Part shown: piece after piece, positions 1 through 8,893 of the stretch
How the letters are laid out: every line of letters begins with the position of its first letter
How positions within the stretch are numbered: position 1 is the stretch's first letter
NCBI GenBank assembly: GCA_041392475.1
Contig: JAWKLZ010000002.1
Location: 1,186,501 to 1,250,500, forward strand
Length of the DNA: 64,000 bases
Direction: 5' to 3'
DNA from: Chitinophagales bacterium
GTDB lineage: Bacteria; Bacteroidota; Bacteroidia; Chitinophagales; UBA2359
Notes under the pieces: generated by a model
What the model was told of the DNA's origin: nothing
The model's database searches: none
Seen by the model: only the letters and a program-made list of their open reading frames with translations
Translations under genes and position numbers: made by a program

Positions 1-1
1 A

Positions 2-640
2 TCACTCAAAACGATTGATTTTCAAGCAGGACAGTTTATGACCTTTGATTTACCGATTCACGAAAAACGGCACAAACGCTGGAGAAGTTATTCGATTGCT
101 TCACCACCAAATAACGACAATGTGTTGGAGTTTGTGATTGTGAATTTGGACGGAGGTGAAGGAACGCAGTACCTATTTGAAGAAGTTGAAATTGGTACGC
201 CATTAAAATTGAGAGGGCCTTTGGGCATTTTCAATTTTCCAGAGGCACATTTAAAAAAAGAAATTTGTTTTGTATGCACAGGTACAGGCATTGCTCCTTT
301 TCGCTCTTTTCTTTTAGATTTGAAGAACAAAGGTGAATCTTTCCATAAAATACATCTCATATTTGGCACTCGACATGAAGACGGTATTCTGTATCGTCAA
401 GAAATGGAAGCACTTGCCAAAAAATGGAAAAACTTTCATTACTACATCACTTTGTCAAGAGCAGAAGATTGGGAAGGCTCGAAAGGATATGTCCACTCTA
501 TATACGAGGAAGTTTTTGCAGACAACCGAGATGCCCATTTTTACTTATGCGGTTGGAACGAAATGTTGGATGAAGCAAAGGATAGATTGACTGCAATGGG
601 TTATGAAAGAAACCAAATCACGTATGAGTCTTATGGTTAA
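2..640 (+). CDS. Ferredoxin-NADP reductase-like FAD oxidoreductase (5' truncated)
   Basis: The reading frame is open from base 2 and the protein starts outside the window. The visible part has the FAD-binding strand RSYSIAS (about residue 25 after the first internal Met), the pyridine-nucleotide motif GTGIAPFRS, and a late YLCGW element, in the usual order of the ferredoxin-NADP reductase superfamily. It ends in YESYG, with no C-terminal 2Fe-2S domain, so it is not a PaaE-type reductase. The role is probably electron transfer between NAD(P)H and a flavin or iron-sulfur partner; the partner is not visible. It converges with the next gene, only 4 bases away. Family assignment is secure, the exact substrate is not. 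Confidence 0.85.
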   Translation, partial: SLKTIDFQAGQFMTFDLPIHEKRHKRWRSYSIASPPNNDNVLEFVIVNLDGGEGTQYLFEEVEIGTPLKLRGPLGIFNFPEAHLKKEICFVCTGTGIAPFRSFLLDLKNKGESFHKIHLIFGTRHEDGILYRQEMEALAKKWKNFHYYITLSRAEDWEGSKGYVHSIYEEVFADNRDAHFYLCGWNEMLDEAKDRLTAMGYERNQITYESYG

Positions 641-644
641 GTAT

Positions 645-1136
645 TTATGCTTTAGGTTTAGATTTTTCTTCTTTAACCTTGTAAATCCTGAAAAAAGTAA
701 GCGCAGTGATTACCAAACCTGTTGCAACGCCATAACCCAATAAATCACGCTCTCCGTTCCAACTCACCAACTGTCCCAAAAATAATACAGCCATGACAAC
801 GATTACGACATCAATCAACTTGTGTTTGAGATCATCCAAGTTATTGATTTCTAACCACTGAGGCAGTTTTACATTTGGGTCTATAAACAATTCGTATAGC
901 CCCGCCGAAATGATGTAAATCACCGTTGCCAACAAATATTCGTCAATCACTTCAATAAATGACAAAATCACTCCTTTGTCACCTTTTCCGTCAATCACTC
1001 CGTGTTGCACCAATTCCGATACATACTTCAATACTTTCCAGCTACCATGTAGCAGCAGTGATGTAGCGGAAATGAGCGAACCAATAACAGCAAAAAGAAT
1101 CAAGTAACGACTGTTGGAAACTAAGTTTTTGAACAT
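645..1136 (-). CDS. YqhA-family (UPF0114) inner-membrane protein
   Basis: About 163 residues with four hydrophobic segments. It begins MFKNLVSNSRYLI, has a central stretch LLATVIYIISAGLYELF, and ends in a short charged cytoplasmic tail. This arrangement is typical of the UPF0114/YqhA family, whose function is unknown. The frame is open for 21 further codons upstream, but the Met at 1136 starts right before the first membrane segment and matches the family N-terminus, so I prefer it. It is separated from the upstream chaperone gene by a strong hairpin terminator, so it is probably transcribed on its own. Confidence 0.75.
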   Translation of the reverse strand: MFKNLVSNSRYLILFAVIGSLISATSLLLHGSWKVLKYVSELVQHGVIDGKGDKGVILSFIEVIDEYLLATVIYIISAGLYELFIDPNVKLPQWLEINNLDDLKHKLIDVVIVVMAVLFLGQLVSWNGERDLLGYGVATGLVITALTFFRIYKVKEEKSKPKA

Positions 1137-1203
1137 AATAGGGAGTTTTGGAGTGCAAAATACGGCTATGCACCCAAATTTAAAACTACTCTCGTTCAAA
1201 AAT

Positions 1204-1235
1204 AAAAACAGCCCTGCAATTGCAGAGCTGTTTTT
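1204..1235 (-). terminator. Rho-independent terminator after hsp20
   Basis: Nine-base perfect arms (AAAAACAGC / GCTGTTTTT) extend inward through TGCA..TGCA with one mismatch. The hairpin lies 40 bases past the hsp20 stop codon and upstream of the yqhA start. On the minus strand the 3' arm ends in a run of T. Confidence 0.75.
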
Positions 1236-1274
1236 AATGGAGAATCATCCAAAATCAATGGTTATTTGACCATA

Positions 1275-1697
1275 TCAATTGACATCAATATTCTGGTGGC
1301 TTTTTTCAGCACCTGCTAATTTGGGCAAAGTCACCTTCAATACACCCTCTTCGTATTTCGCAACAATAGATTCTGTATCAATCTTATCGTTCAATTCGAA
1401 ATAGCGTTCAAAACTTCCTGGCTTGAACTCCAATTGACGGGAGTGTCTTTTTTCAGATTCGTCAGTATCAGGTTTTTCAACTGCAATACGCATGGTATTT
1501 GCTTCAAGGGTAATTTTGAAATCACTCTTGACATACCCCGCAGCAAAGAGCTGAATCTCATAATAATCGTCCAACTCCTCTACATTGACAGGTGGGTAAG
1601 ACCATGCCGACATAAATTTGTTTTTCCAATGTCCTCTACCGTGGTGTCTGCGATGACGGGTTCTCCAATGTGGATGATTAGCTGTTTTACAACACAT
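1275..1697 (-). CDS. Hsp20/alpha-crystallin small heat-shock protein
   Basis: 140 residues. A His/Arg-rich N-terminal arm (residues 8-25, many HR and HH pairs) is followed by an alpha-crystallin domain from about residue 36 to 130. The C-terminal family signature EEGVLKVTLPK is present, so the domain is complete. Such proteins bind unfolding clients as oligomers. The basic His-rich arm is unusual and could bind metal. The gene lies 33 bases downstream of a small membrane-protein gene on the same strand, and that pair is preceded by a promoter-like motif shared with the nearby ECF sigma gene, which would suit stress control. Confidence 0.9.
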   Translation of the reverse strand: MCCKTANHPHWRTRHRRHHGRGHWKNKFMSAWSYPPVNVEELDDYYEIQLFAAGYVKSDFKITLEANTMRIAVEKPDTDESEKRHSRQLEFKPGSFERYFELNDKIDTESIVAKYEEGVLKVTLPKLAGAEKSHQNIDVN

Positions 1698-1730
1698 AAT
1701 AAATTTATTTTTAGAATGAAATAATAATTG

Positions 1731-2042
1731 TTACTGTATTTTAATCACTTTGTAGTGAGAAGAGTAGGTTCGATTCTTTTTCGAAAAATCCGAAAAGGAC
1801 TCGTCTTTCCATGCTGCAATTTGTGGGCTTCTTTGGTAAGCACTATCAAAACGATCTTCAAAATCTGGGCGATACGAACCTTCCCAGGTAAGGTATCGAA
1901 AGAAGTTTTTGATTTTTCGTCCCAAAAAGAACGCAAAACTCAATACGGCTGCTGCAATCGCTGCCATAACTACAAATCGAGCAATGAAAAAGAAAAGAAA
2001 AACGCCCAATGAAAGGGCAAAGAAAAACTTAAATGGTTTCAT
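1731..2042 (-). CDS. Small membrane protein, unknown function
   Basis: 103 residues. One long hydrophobic stretch (about residues 5-45, probably two close membrane spans ending FFLGRKIKNFF) is followed by a polar, Tyr/Ser/Asp-rich tail. I do not recognise a named family. It shares its strand with hsp20 33 bases downstream, and no terminator separates them. A motif matching the one in front of the ECF sigma gene lies at 2201-2231, implying a leader of about 150 bases. A small envelope-stress membrane protein is a reasonable guess only. Confidence 0.65.
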   Translation of the reverse strand: MKPFKFFFALSLGVFLFFFIARFVVMAAIAAAVLSFAFFLGRKIKNFFRYLTWEGSYRPDFEDRFDSAYQRSPQIAAWKDESFSDFSKKNRTYSSHYKVIKIQ

Positions 2043-2200
2043 GTCTTGTGTTTTTTTAAAAGATTAAATCACAGATTCGGTAGATAACGCAAATGGCGCT
2101 GATAAATACCATTTGAATAATTGAAGTAACCCAATCTTTGAAGAGATAATTTTTATGGGCAATTTGAAGCGATTTGCCTGTTTTATTGCCTTATATCTTT

Positions 2201-2231
2201 GAAGACGATTGAAACCAAAAATTACTTTAAA
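2201..2231 (-). promoter_or_regulatory. Candidate ECF-sigma promoter (copy B)
   Basis: Reads on the minus strand TTTAAAGTAA, 8 bases, then TTCAATCGTCTTC. Both blocks and the spacing are identical to the motif at 3248-3278 in front of the sigma gene, while the spacer differs. A conserved bipartite motif with an inner CGTC is the shape expected for an ECF promoter. It would drive the 103-residue membrane protein and hsp20. Confidence 0.55.
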
Positions 2232-2280
2232 AAAATAGAATTATTTTGAAGAAAAAATTTTTAGCATTGATAATCAAACA

Positions 2281-2637
2281 TTAATGTTCATTCCTTTTGC
2301 CACAACGCTCTCGCCATTTGCTTTTAAACTCAGCTCGTTCCTCCTCACTCATACGCATCCATTTTCCCCGCCAAGCTTTGCGAGATTTTTGCCAACGATG
2401 AGAACCTCCTCCTGCACCGAATCGAAAACCACCAAAAAGTATTCGAGCAAGCACAAACAAGCCAATCGCTTGCCAAAAAGTAATGGTTTTGAAGTCGGTC
2501 ACCTTGACCAATACTTCATTCCACAAAAACACAATGACATTGCCCAGAATGAAAAAAAACAAGGCGAGCATCGCTAAAAAAAATAGGCCTTTAATCGGGC
2601 GAGGTATGCGTCTATCGGATGTGTTGTTACTGAACAT
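2281..2637 (-). CDS. Small two-span membrane protein beside ECF sigma factor
   Basis: 118 residues. Two hydrophobic segments (about residues 17-40 and 53-70, the second ending ARILFGGF) are followed by a strongly basic tail rich in Arg, Lys and Trp. I recall similar short proteins next to sigma-70 genes in Bacteroidota, without a known function. It lies 29 bases downstream of the sigma gene on the same strand, so the two are probably cotranscribed. The position suggests an anti-sigma or sensor role, but no anti-sigma domain is visible. Confidence 0.7.
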   Translation of the reverse strand: MFSNNTSDRRIPRPIKGLFFLAMLALFFFILGNVIVFLWNEVLVKVTDFKTITFWQAIGLFVLARILFGGFRFGAGGGSHRWQKSRKAWRGKWMRMSEEERAEFKSKWRERCGKRNEH

Positions 2638-2666
2638 GACTGTATTTGATTAATTGCTTACGTTTT

Positions 2667-3230
2667 TTAATAGGACAAAAATTCTTCATAAAGTGTTTGC
2701 AGTCGTTCCCGCAAATGTTGAACAGCGTAACGCTTTCTCGAAATCAAGGTTTTGATATTCACACCCGTTCTATCAGAAATTTCCTGAAATGTTTGGTCTT
2801 CCAATTCGTTCCAAACAAATACATTGCGTTGATTTTCGGGCAATTCCTCCAATGCTTCAAACAAGGCTTCCCAAAAGACTTGTCGAAGTGTTTCGGTTTC
2901 AGGCGTATTGTTGTCGGCAAGTAAGATGTCCTTCAAAAAAACATCTCCTTCTTCATCTTCGTAGGTATAATCGTCCAACAATTCGTCTTTTCGCTTTCGG
3001 TAATTGTCGGTAATTCTATTGCGTGCCACTCGAAACAGCCAACCACTGACCTGCTCAATCGGCTCCGTATCTACAACTCTACTGAATTGATACCAAACCT
3101 CTTGTAAAATATCTTCGGCATCAGCAGTCGTTGGCACTCTGCTCCGAATAAACCGAAACAAACGATTGCTGTATTCTTTGACAATTCCTGTTGTATGTTG
3201 TTTTTGCTGTTCTGCCATTAGCGTTAGCAT
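2667..3230 (-). CDS. ECF-type RNA polymerase sigma factor
   Basis: 187 residues. Region 2 (around DAEDILQEVWYQF, residues 37-50) recognises the -10 element. A short acidic linker follows, then region 4 with the helix-turn-helix FQEISDRTGVNIKTLISRKR near residues 150-168, which recognises the -35 element. No region 1 or 3, as in ECF factors. A second Met four codons later (3218) is an equally good start and leaves a more usual leader after the promoter-like motif at 3248-3278. That motif recurs upstream of another transcript, so autoregulation is likely. Confidence 0.9.
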   Translation of the reverse strand: MLTLMAEQQKQHTTGIVKEYSNRLFRFIRSRVPTTADAEDILQEVWYQFSRVVDTEPIEQVSGWLFRVARNRITDNYRKRKDELLDDYTYEDEEGDVFLKDILLADNNTPETETLRQVFWEALFEALEELPENQRNVFVWNELEDQTFQEISDRTGVNIKTLISRKRYAVQHLRERLQTLYEEFLSY

Positions 3231-3247
3231 AAATCCTCTTTCTTTAA

Positions 3248-3278
3248 GAAGACGATTGAACGCACTTTTTACTTTAAA
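3248..3278 (-). promoter_or_regulatory. Candidate autoregulated ECF-sigma promoter (copy A)
   Basis: Minus strand TTTAAAGTAA, 8 bases, TTCAATCGTCTTC, ending 17 bases before the annotated sigma start. Same two blocks and same spacing as 2201-2231. Their position directly before the sigma gene supports autoregulation. Confidence 0.6.
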
Positions 3279-3448
3279 TTATTCATTTTTTTCTAAAACT
3301 TTTTTCACAATACTGCCGAATTTTGTAGAATCAGAAATGACTCAACCAAAAATTTATGTTTTGGTCTTGAAAAGATACAAAAAACTTCAATTATCGTATT
3401 TTTAATGCAAATCAAACACTTCAATAATTTTTTTCTAAAGCACTTTAT

Positions 3449-4303
3449 ATGAAAAACAAACACTACACCATCCGCACCATGACTCGCTCAGAAATCGATA
3501 TTGCAGTCGAATGGGCTGCAAAAGAAGGTTGGAATCCAGGCTTGCAGGATGCAGACAGTTTCTATGCAGCTGACCCAAATGGTTTTTTGATTGGCTTATT
3601 GAATGGCGAGCCAATTGCCTGTATTTCGGCGGTTCGGTATGGAGACTCTTTTGGTTTTATTGGTTTCTACATTGTTCATCCCGACTATCGAGGCAAGGGT
3701 TACGGCCTACAAATTTGGGATGCGGCATTGGACTATCTTAAAGGGAGAAATGTGGGTTTGGATGGAGTTTTGGAGCAGCAAGAAAACTACAAAAAATCGG
3801 GCTTTGAGCTTGCTTACCGCAATATACGTTTTGAAGGAAAATCAAGTGGAAAATTTCCTCAACATGAGGGTTTGGTAAAACTCAATTCCTTGCCTTTTGA
3901 AGAAATTGAAGCCTATGACCGTACTTTTTTTCCCGACAACCGAAGTGCTTTCCTTCAATCTTGGATAAGGGAAAGTAATGATAAAGAAGGCTTTGCAGTA
4001 GTGAAAGAGGGACAACTGCAAGGCTATGGAATGATTCGCAAATGTGGTTTGGGTTATAAAATCGGGCCTCTTTTTGCGGACAATGCAAACTTGGCAGAAG
4101 TGCTTTTGTTGGCTCTTACTGCCAATCTTTCACCTGAAGAAGTGTTTTATTTTGATACGCCTGAGGTGAATCAAGCCGCAGTTGATTTGGCAGAAAAATA
4201 TGGCATGAAACGAGTGTTTGAAACTGCCAGAATGTACAATCAATCGAATCCTGCTATTGATTTGCAGCGTTTGTTTGGAGTGACAACGTTTGAGTTGGGA
4301 TAG
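3449..4303 (+). CDS. GNAT-family N-acetyltransferase (two-domain)
   Basis: 284 residues. The N-terminal GNAT fold (residues about 5-130) carries the acetyl-CoA pyrophosphate loop YRGKGYG after the strand FIGFYIVHPD. The C-terminal half (about 140-280) looks like the second GNAT-like domain of the Acetyltransf_18 kind. It would move an acetyl group from acetyl-CoA to an amine; the substrate is unknown. Monocistronic by position: divergent from the sigma gene and 193 bases from the next gene. Confidence 0.85.
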   Translation: MKNKHYTIRTMTRSEIDIAVEWAAKEGWNPGLQDADSFYAADPNGFLIGLLNGEPIACISAVRYGDSFGFIGFYIVHPDYRGKGYGLQIWDAALDYLKGRNVGLDGVLEQQENYKKSGFELAYRNIRFEGKSSGKFPQHEGLVKLNSLPFEEIEAYDRTFFPDNRSAFLQSWIRESNDKEGFAVVKEGQLQGYGMIRKCGLGYKIGPLFADNANLAEVLLLALTANLSPEEVFYFDTPEVNQAAVDLAEKYGMKRVFETARMYNQSNPAIDLQRLFGVTTFELG

Positions 4304-4496
4304 GTGAAAGTGTCAAATGCTGAACTTGTCGTGCATTTTAATCAGGATACAATATAGGCTTCAAATACATGTTTGATTCGGTTGATACGGTCTTATTTTG
4401 TAAATTGTGTCTTATTTCTTTTGCCGTACAAATATTGTAGAAAAATAAATACAATTATTTTTAGAAGCTTCCTCACTCAAACCATACAGAAATAAC

Positions 4497-6944
4497 GTGC
4501 GAGCTAAAAAATCAACAAAAAACAACCTTCGTCAAAGAGGTATAAAAAAACCTACTGGGGTAAGTGTAGAAAAGTTTTTGAAACCTTCTAGCAATAGATG
4601 GAAACTTTTACTGGGTTTATTAACAGGTTTAATAATCATCACCTTTGGGTCTTATTTAAGCCTTCAATATGTTTACATCTTTTTGGATATAGGCAATGAT
4701 ACCAACCTTATTTTCTATCCCAATTATCTTTACACAGCTGAATATCTTCGAACAGAAGGCATCTCTATGTGGTCTTTTAGCAAGGGACTGGGGCAGGGTG
4801 ATTATGGCTCGGGATTGCTTAACAATCCTTTTAACTGGATATTATACATTTTAGGCGGTGACAAACTGGCTTATGGAATTGTCTATGCAGAAGCCTTAAA
4901 GATTTTGTCCATTGGCATATTGTTCTTTTTATACCTACGCACAGTAGGTTTTACCCGTCTTACTTGTTTGATAGGTAGTTTGCTGATGGCTTTTTCTGGC
5001 TATGCTATTTTGGGTAGTACTTGGTATGGTCATTCTAAATTTGTGTTTGAGGGAGTTTTTGTGTTGTTGGCTTTCGAGTTATTGTTCAAACAAAACAAAT
5101 GGTGGCTTTTCCCCATTTCCATCATGTTTTTTTTAGGCTCAAAGCTTTACTTTATCGGTATATTTTTACTGCTATACAGCTTGTTTCGATTCATGGACAC
5201 CAAAGGGTGGAAACCACAAGAATTGCTACAACTGTACCTAAAAATGGGCATTTTAGGACTTCTTGGCTTGACTTTTACCGCCCCTTTTTTAGGCTCTACG
5301 GTGTATAAATTTTTGTATAGTCCAAGAGTTGCAGGAGATGTATCTTATGTTGATTCTCTATCAAGTACGCCCATTTTTTATTTGGAAACCCCTTTGCACT
5401 ACTTGACCGCACTGACCCGCTTTTTCTCCAATGATTTGTTGGGAACTGGCTCAAACTATGCAGGTTGGAAAAATTATTTAGAAGCCCCTGAGTTTTATTG
5501 TGGCTTGCTTACCCTCTTACTCATTCCCCAGCTTTTCACGTTTCTGAATCGCAGGCGAAAGATTCTATATGCTTGTTTTTTGGGTTTTTGGATTTGGTTG
5601 ATTGTCTTTCCTTATTTTCGATATGCTTTTTATCTGTTTGTAGGTGATTATTATAAAAATGCCCTTTCCTTGTTCATTCCTTGTTCCTTTTTGTTTGTGG
5701 GTTTATCGGGTTTAAATTTGATTCATCGAAGCGGCAAAGTGAATGTGAAAGTGCTGTTCGCCACCTTGTTTGTTTTGCTATTGTTGCTACATTTTCCTTA
5801 TACTGCTGCTGAAGGTATTATAGATAAAAAGCTGCAATGGATGATAACCTTGATATTGATGGTGCATACAGGCATTTTATATGTTTGGCAAGTCAAAAAA
5901 TCTTATAGATACCAATTGCAGTGGGTTTTATTGTTGACAGTTTGTTTTGAAGTGGCATATTTATCCCATTTTACGGTGAATGACCGAACAGCTATTTCTT
6001 CAAAACAATTGCAATCTCGAACAGGCTACAACGATTATACAAAAGATGCGGTCAAGTATTTAAAATCTGTGGACAAGAGCTTTTATCGAATTGACAAAAC
6101 ATACAGTTGTTTTACCAGACGAGAACAAGAAAACGTCATCACCATTGGAAGTCCAAATGATGCAGTGGCCTTGAATTACTATGGTACTCCGTCTTATGAC
6201 TCTCACAATCATCGGTACTATGTGCGTTTTTTGCAGGAAACAGAGGTCATTGAAAAAGGAGATGAAATAGCGAGTCGTTGGATTGTAGGTCTGATAGCGC
6301 ATCCTTTTTTGGAGTCGTTGGCAAGTGTAAAATACGTATTGACCAAGCCTGCTTCCGATAATTTGGTGGATCGAGGCGTCTTCAAAAAGATACATCAGAT
6401 TGAAGATGTTCAGATATATCAAAACAAATTCAACTTACCGATGGGCATTACCTACCAGCAATTTGTACCTGTTTCCGAATATAAAAAATTACTCAATTCC
6501 ACACAAAAAGCACTGGCTTTGCTGCAAGCAGTTGTAGTAGAAGATGAGGATGTGGAAAAATTCAAGGCTTTGGAGAGAAGAAGCCTTGAGGATATTAACC
6601 AAACTTATCAAATCAATGAGTTAAATAGTGCATTGATTGCTAATGCCCTACAAATCAACTACCATGACAATAATCGTATTGAAGGAACAATTGGTCTGCC
6701 TAAACCCAAAATGATGTTTTTTTCTATTCCTTATGATGTGGGTTGGTCTGCAAAGGTAAATGGAAAACCTGCTGACTTAGAATTGGTTAACCTCGGTTTT
6801 ATGGGTTTGATGTTGCCCGCAGGCAATCATACCATTCAATTGAGTTATTTGCCTCCTTATTTCTATCAAGGCTGGATGGTATTTTTCCTTGGATTGGGTT
6901 TGTACATTTATTTGATGTGGAGGGTATATTGGCAGCGTAAATAA
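4497..6944 (+). CDS. YfhO-family GT-C membrane protein
   Basis: 815 residues starting with GTG; no ATG occurs in frame until about codon 95, inside the conserved part. The frame has no stop back to 4449, so the GTG is the best choice but not proven. Some 12-13 hydrophobic segments run from about residue 37 to 495, followed by a periplasmic domain that ends with the YfhO hallmark SIPYDVGWSAKVNGKPAD and PAGNHTIQLSY, then a last membrane span. YfhO proteins are polyprenyl-phosphate-sugar-dependent GT-C glycosyltransferases or are treated as such. Here it heads a glycan-modification region. Confidence 0.85.
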   Translation: MRAKKSTKNNLRQRGIKKPTGVSVEKFLKPSSNRWKLLLGLLTGLIIITFGSYLSLQYVYIFLDIGNDTNLIFYPNYLYTAEYLRTEGISMWSFSKGLGQGDYGSGLLNNPFNWILYILGGDKLAYGIVYAEALKILSIGILFFLYLRTVGFTRLTCLIGSLLMAFSGYAILGSTWYGHSKFVFEGVFVLLAFELLFKQNKWWLFPISIMFFLGSKLYFIGIFLLLYSLFRFMDTKGWKPQELLQLYLKMGILGLLGLTFTAPFLGSTVYKFLYSPRVAGDVSYVDSLSSTPIFYLETPLHYLTALTRFFSNDLLGTGSNYAGWKNYLEAPEFYCGLLTLLLIPQLFTFLNRRRKILYACFLGFWIWLIVFPYFRYAFYLFVGDYYKNALSLFIPCSFLFVGLSGLNLIHRSGKVNVKVLFATLFVLLLLLHFPYTAAEGIIDKKLQWMITLILMVHTGILYVWQVKKSYRYQLQWVLLLTVCFEVAYLSHFTVNDRTAISSKQLQSRTGYNDYTKDAVKYLKSVDKSFYRIDKTYSCFTRREQENVITIGSPNDAVALNYYGTPSYDSHNHRYYVRFLQETEVIEKGDEIASRWIVGLIAHPFLESLASVKYVLTKPASDNLVDRGVFKKIHQIEDVQIYQNKFNLPMGITYQQFVPVSEYKKLLNSTQKALALLQAVVVEDEDVEKFKALERRSLEDINQTYQINELNSALIANALQINYHDNNRIEGTIGLPKPKMMFFSIPYDVGWSAKVNGKPADLELVNLGFMGLMLPAGNHTIQLSYLPPYFYQGWMVFFLGLGLYIYLMWRVYWQRK

Positions 6945-7016
6945 ACATATTTTTGACATTATTTTTTGTAAAATAGTCACCTTCTACGTTTATCAAAAAT
7001 AAACTAAATTTTTATA

Positions 7017-7682
7017 ATGCCAACCGAACACTTCAATATTCTGGGTACATCAGAAGCCACCTTAAGCTATATCTTCGAATCTATTGCTGCCTGTAGCTAT
7101 AAAAATGCAACTGTAACCATCATCAAAAATATAGACTATACACCTAAACTTCCTTTTGCCATAGAGGGTTTGGCTCATGAGATTGTAGCTGATAAAGACA
7201 TAGATTTTTCTAACATAAAAAATTGTCTAATAGGAGTTCATAGATGTGTTGTAAAGAAACAGGTATTTGATTACTTCAAAAAAAATCATGGAGTGACTTC
7301 CAACAAATATACAAATATCATCAGCCCAAATTCCGTCATATACTCCACAAGCACACTTGGAGTAGGAATAAATATTAGCGATCACGTAGTATTGTCTGCC
7401 TATTCACATATAGAAAATTTTGTTACCATTAGCAAAGGCACAATCATTGGACACCATACCCATGTTGGAGATTTCTGCACTATGAACCAAGGAGTGCAAA
7501 TTGCAGGCAATTGCCGAATAGGAGAAGGAACTTTATTTGGGATGGGAGCGCACATTGTAGATGGCATCACGATTGGGAAAAATAGCGTCATTGGCGCATG
7601 TTCTCTTGTCACCAAAGATATTCCTGAAGGAGTAGTGGCTTATGGAATACCTGCAAAAATTATTCGACCTGCCATTTCATAA
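7017..7682 (+). CDS. PglD/NeuD-like hexapeptide acetyltransferase, copy 1
   Basis: 221 residues. An N-terminal PglD-like Rossmann part (residues 1-80, starting with ILGTSEATLS) is followed by a left-handed beta-helix of hexapeptide repeats (about 95-215). The probable catalytic His is in IIGHHTHVGDFC. Family members O- or N-acetylate nucleotide sugars or sialic acids. It is followed after 8 bases by a GT-D-like gene, and the pair is duplicated immediately downstream (8894-10746), so acetylation and the partner enzyme probably act on one glycan. Confidence 0.85.
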   Translation: MPTEHFNILGTSEATLSYIFESIAACSYKNATVTIIKNIDYTPKLPFAIEGLAHEIVADKDIDFSNIKNCLIGVHRCVVKKQVFDYFKKNHGVTSNKYTNIISPNSVIYSTSTLGVGINISDHVVLSAYSHIENFVTISKGTIIGHHTHVGDFCTMNQGVQIAGNCRIGEGTLFGMGAHIVDGITIGKNSVIGACSLVTKDIPEGVVAYGIPAKIIRPAIS

Positions 7683-7690
7683 AAAGCATT

Positions 7691-8872
7691 ATGAAAAAGA
7701 TACCATTATCAAAAAAATCTACAATAAAGGTCTATAATCCTTCTATAGAGTTCTTTTTAGCCAGAATTGAAGCCAAAGCGTACTTCTCATACGCCAAACA
7801 ATTACACGGTTTCTGGGATGTTCTTTTAGCCGTTATGATTGCGTATCCAGATTTGAGGAAAATCCGAAAGGATGATGCTTATTTTCAGAAATTTAGCACG
7901 GCAATGTCTGAGGTATTGATCACCTTGTCTTCTATCCAAATGGCTCATGGTATGTACTTTGACGTATTGAAACTGTTGAGCAAAATGGATGAGATGCCCG
8001 ATAATTTTTTTTACGGTGTTTCTGATTTAGATTTTTACCCACAAGACTCTCCTCCTCATTCTATTGATTCTTATATTCCCAACTTCAATACTTTCAAACT
8101 GCTTTCTATCAACAACCCGTTGAGATGTAGAATGATGCGCTGTGGTGACCGACAACTGATCATTCAGCATTTTTTACCCGAAAGCTACATTCCCTTCAAT
8201 GGCATTATTTGGAGGAGATACGGCTACAATGGTTTGCTCGAACCTTTTTTTGAAAAAGTAAAGGACAACCACCATATCACCATTGTAGGCCCTCACTACT
8301 ACCATAACTTTGGCGAATTATTAGATATTGAGCGATTCCACCACATTGCGATTGACCAATTTAGAGCTTCTGAAAAAAGAGAAGAATTGTTGCAAACCAT
8401 TGTGCAGCACCAAAAAACGTTGCAAAATGAGGATGCTATTTATTTTTTTGTTGCCAGTTCGCTAAGTCTATGGCTCATCAGTCGTTTACACAACAAGCTA
8501 CCTAACAGTTACCTGATAGATGTTGGGCAAGCACTTGATTCAGCTATTCCGCCTGAAAAAATGAAAATAAGCAGCGAATTTCAATTGCGGGGCTACAAAA
8601 AAGAAGCAGGCTTCAAAACCTATAAAACTGCCAATCCCAACTATTTTGTAGAAAAAGAGCAAGGGGATAGAATTGTGGTGACAGACGAGAAAGAAGTTGT
8701 ATTTTTGGACAAAAAGCGAAGTTTGCTATCTTGCTATTTTGTTTCACTTCAAACCAAATTTCTCTACTTTGTCTATCACAAAGCAAAGGTTTTTAGATAT
8801 GCAGACAATCCATTTATCAAAAACGCCATTCGATTGGTGCGGTATATGAATTACCTATTGAAGTCAAAGTGA
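7691..8872 (+). CDS. Unknown protein with GT-D-like features, copy 1
   Basis: 393 residues, soluble. I do not recognise a firm family. The middle carries MMRCGDRQLII (about residue 150), YIPFNGIIWRR, and later LIDVGQALD (about residue 277). The order of a Gly-Asp motif, an aromatic-rich stretch and a late hydrophobic-IDxG strand resembles the GT-D glycosyltransferase fold (DUF1792), so a sugar transferase is my best guess. It is paired with an acetyltransferase, and the last 194 coding bases are identical to those of the second copy. Confidence 0.6.
   Translation: MKKIPLSKKSTIKVYNPSIEFFLARIEAKAYFSYAKQLHGFWDVLLAVMIAYPDLRKIRKDDAYFQKFSTAMSEVLITLSSIQMAHGMYFDVLKLLSKMDEMPDNFFYGVSDLDFYPQDSPPHSIDSYIPNFNTFKLLSINNPLRCRMMRCGDRQLIIQHFLPESYIPFNGIIWRRYGYNGLLEPFFEKVKDNHHITIVGPHYYHNFGELLDIERFHHIAIDQFRASEKREELLQTIVQHQKTLQNEDAIYFFVASSLSLWLISRLHNKLPNSYLIDVGQALDSAIPPEKMKISSEFQLRGYKKEAGFKTYKTANPNYFVEKEQGDRIVVTDEKEVVFLDKKRSLLSCYFVSLQTKFLYFVYHKAKVFRYADNPFIKNAIRLVRYMNYLLKSK
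8675..8868 (+). repeat. 194-bp perfect direct repeat, copy 1 of 2
   Basis: Identical base for base to 10549-10742, starting GTGGTGACAGACG and ending two bases into the last sense codon. It encodes the C-terminal 65 or so residues of the GT-D-like proteins. The DNA outside the tract differs at many positions, so the tract has been homogenised recently. Confidence 0.95.
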
Positions 8873-8893
8873 AAATACTTTAATTATCTCGAA

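Noticed and set aside
2..640. Reading the left-edge flavoprotein as PaaE, partner of paaBC
   Set aside because: No C-terminal 2Fe-2S domain, and the gene lies 58 kb from paaBC.
2067..2198. Open frame of about 43 codons in the leader before the 103-residue membrane protein
   Set aside because: Its sequence looks partly membrane-like but no start codon occurs until about 18 codons before the stop, so it cannot be supported.
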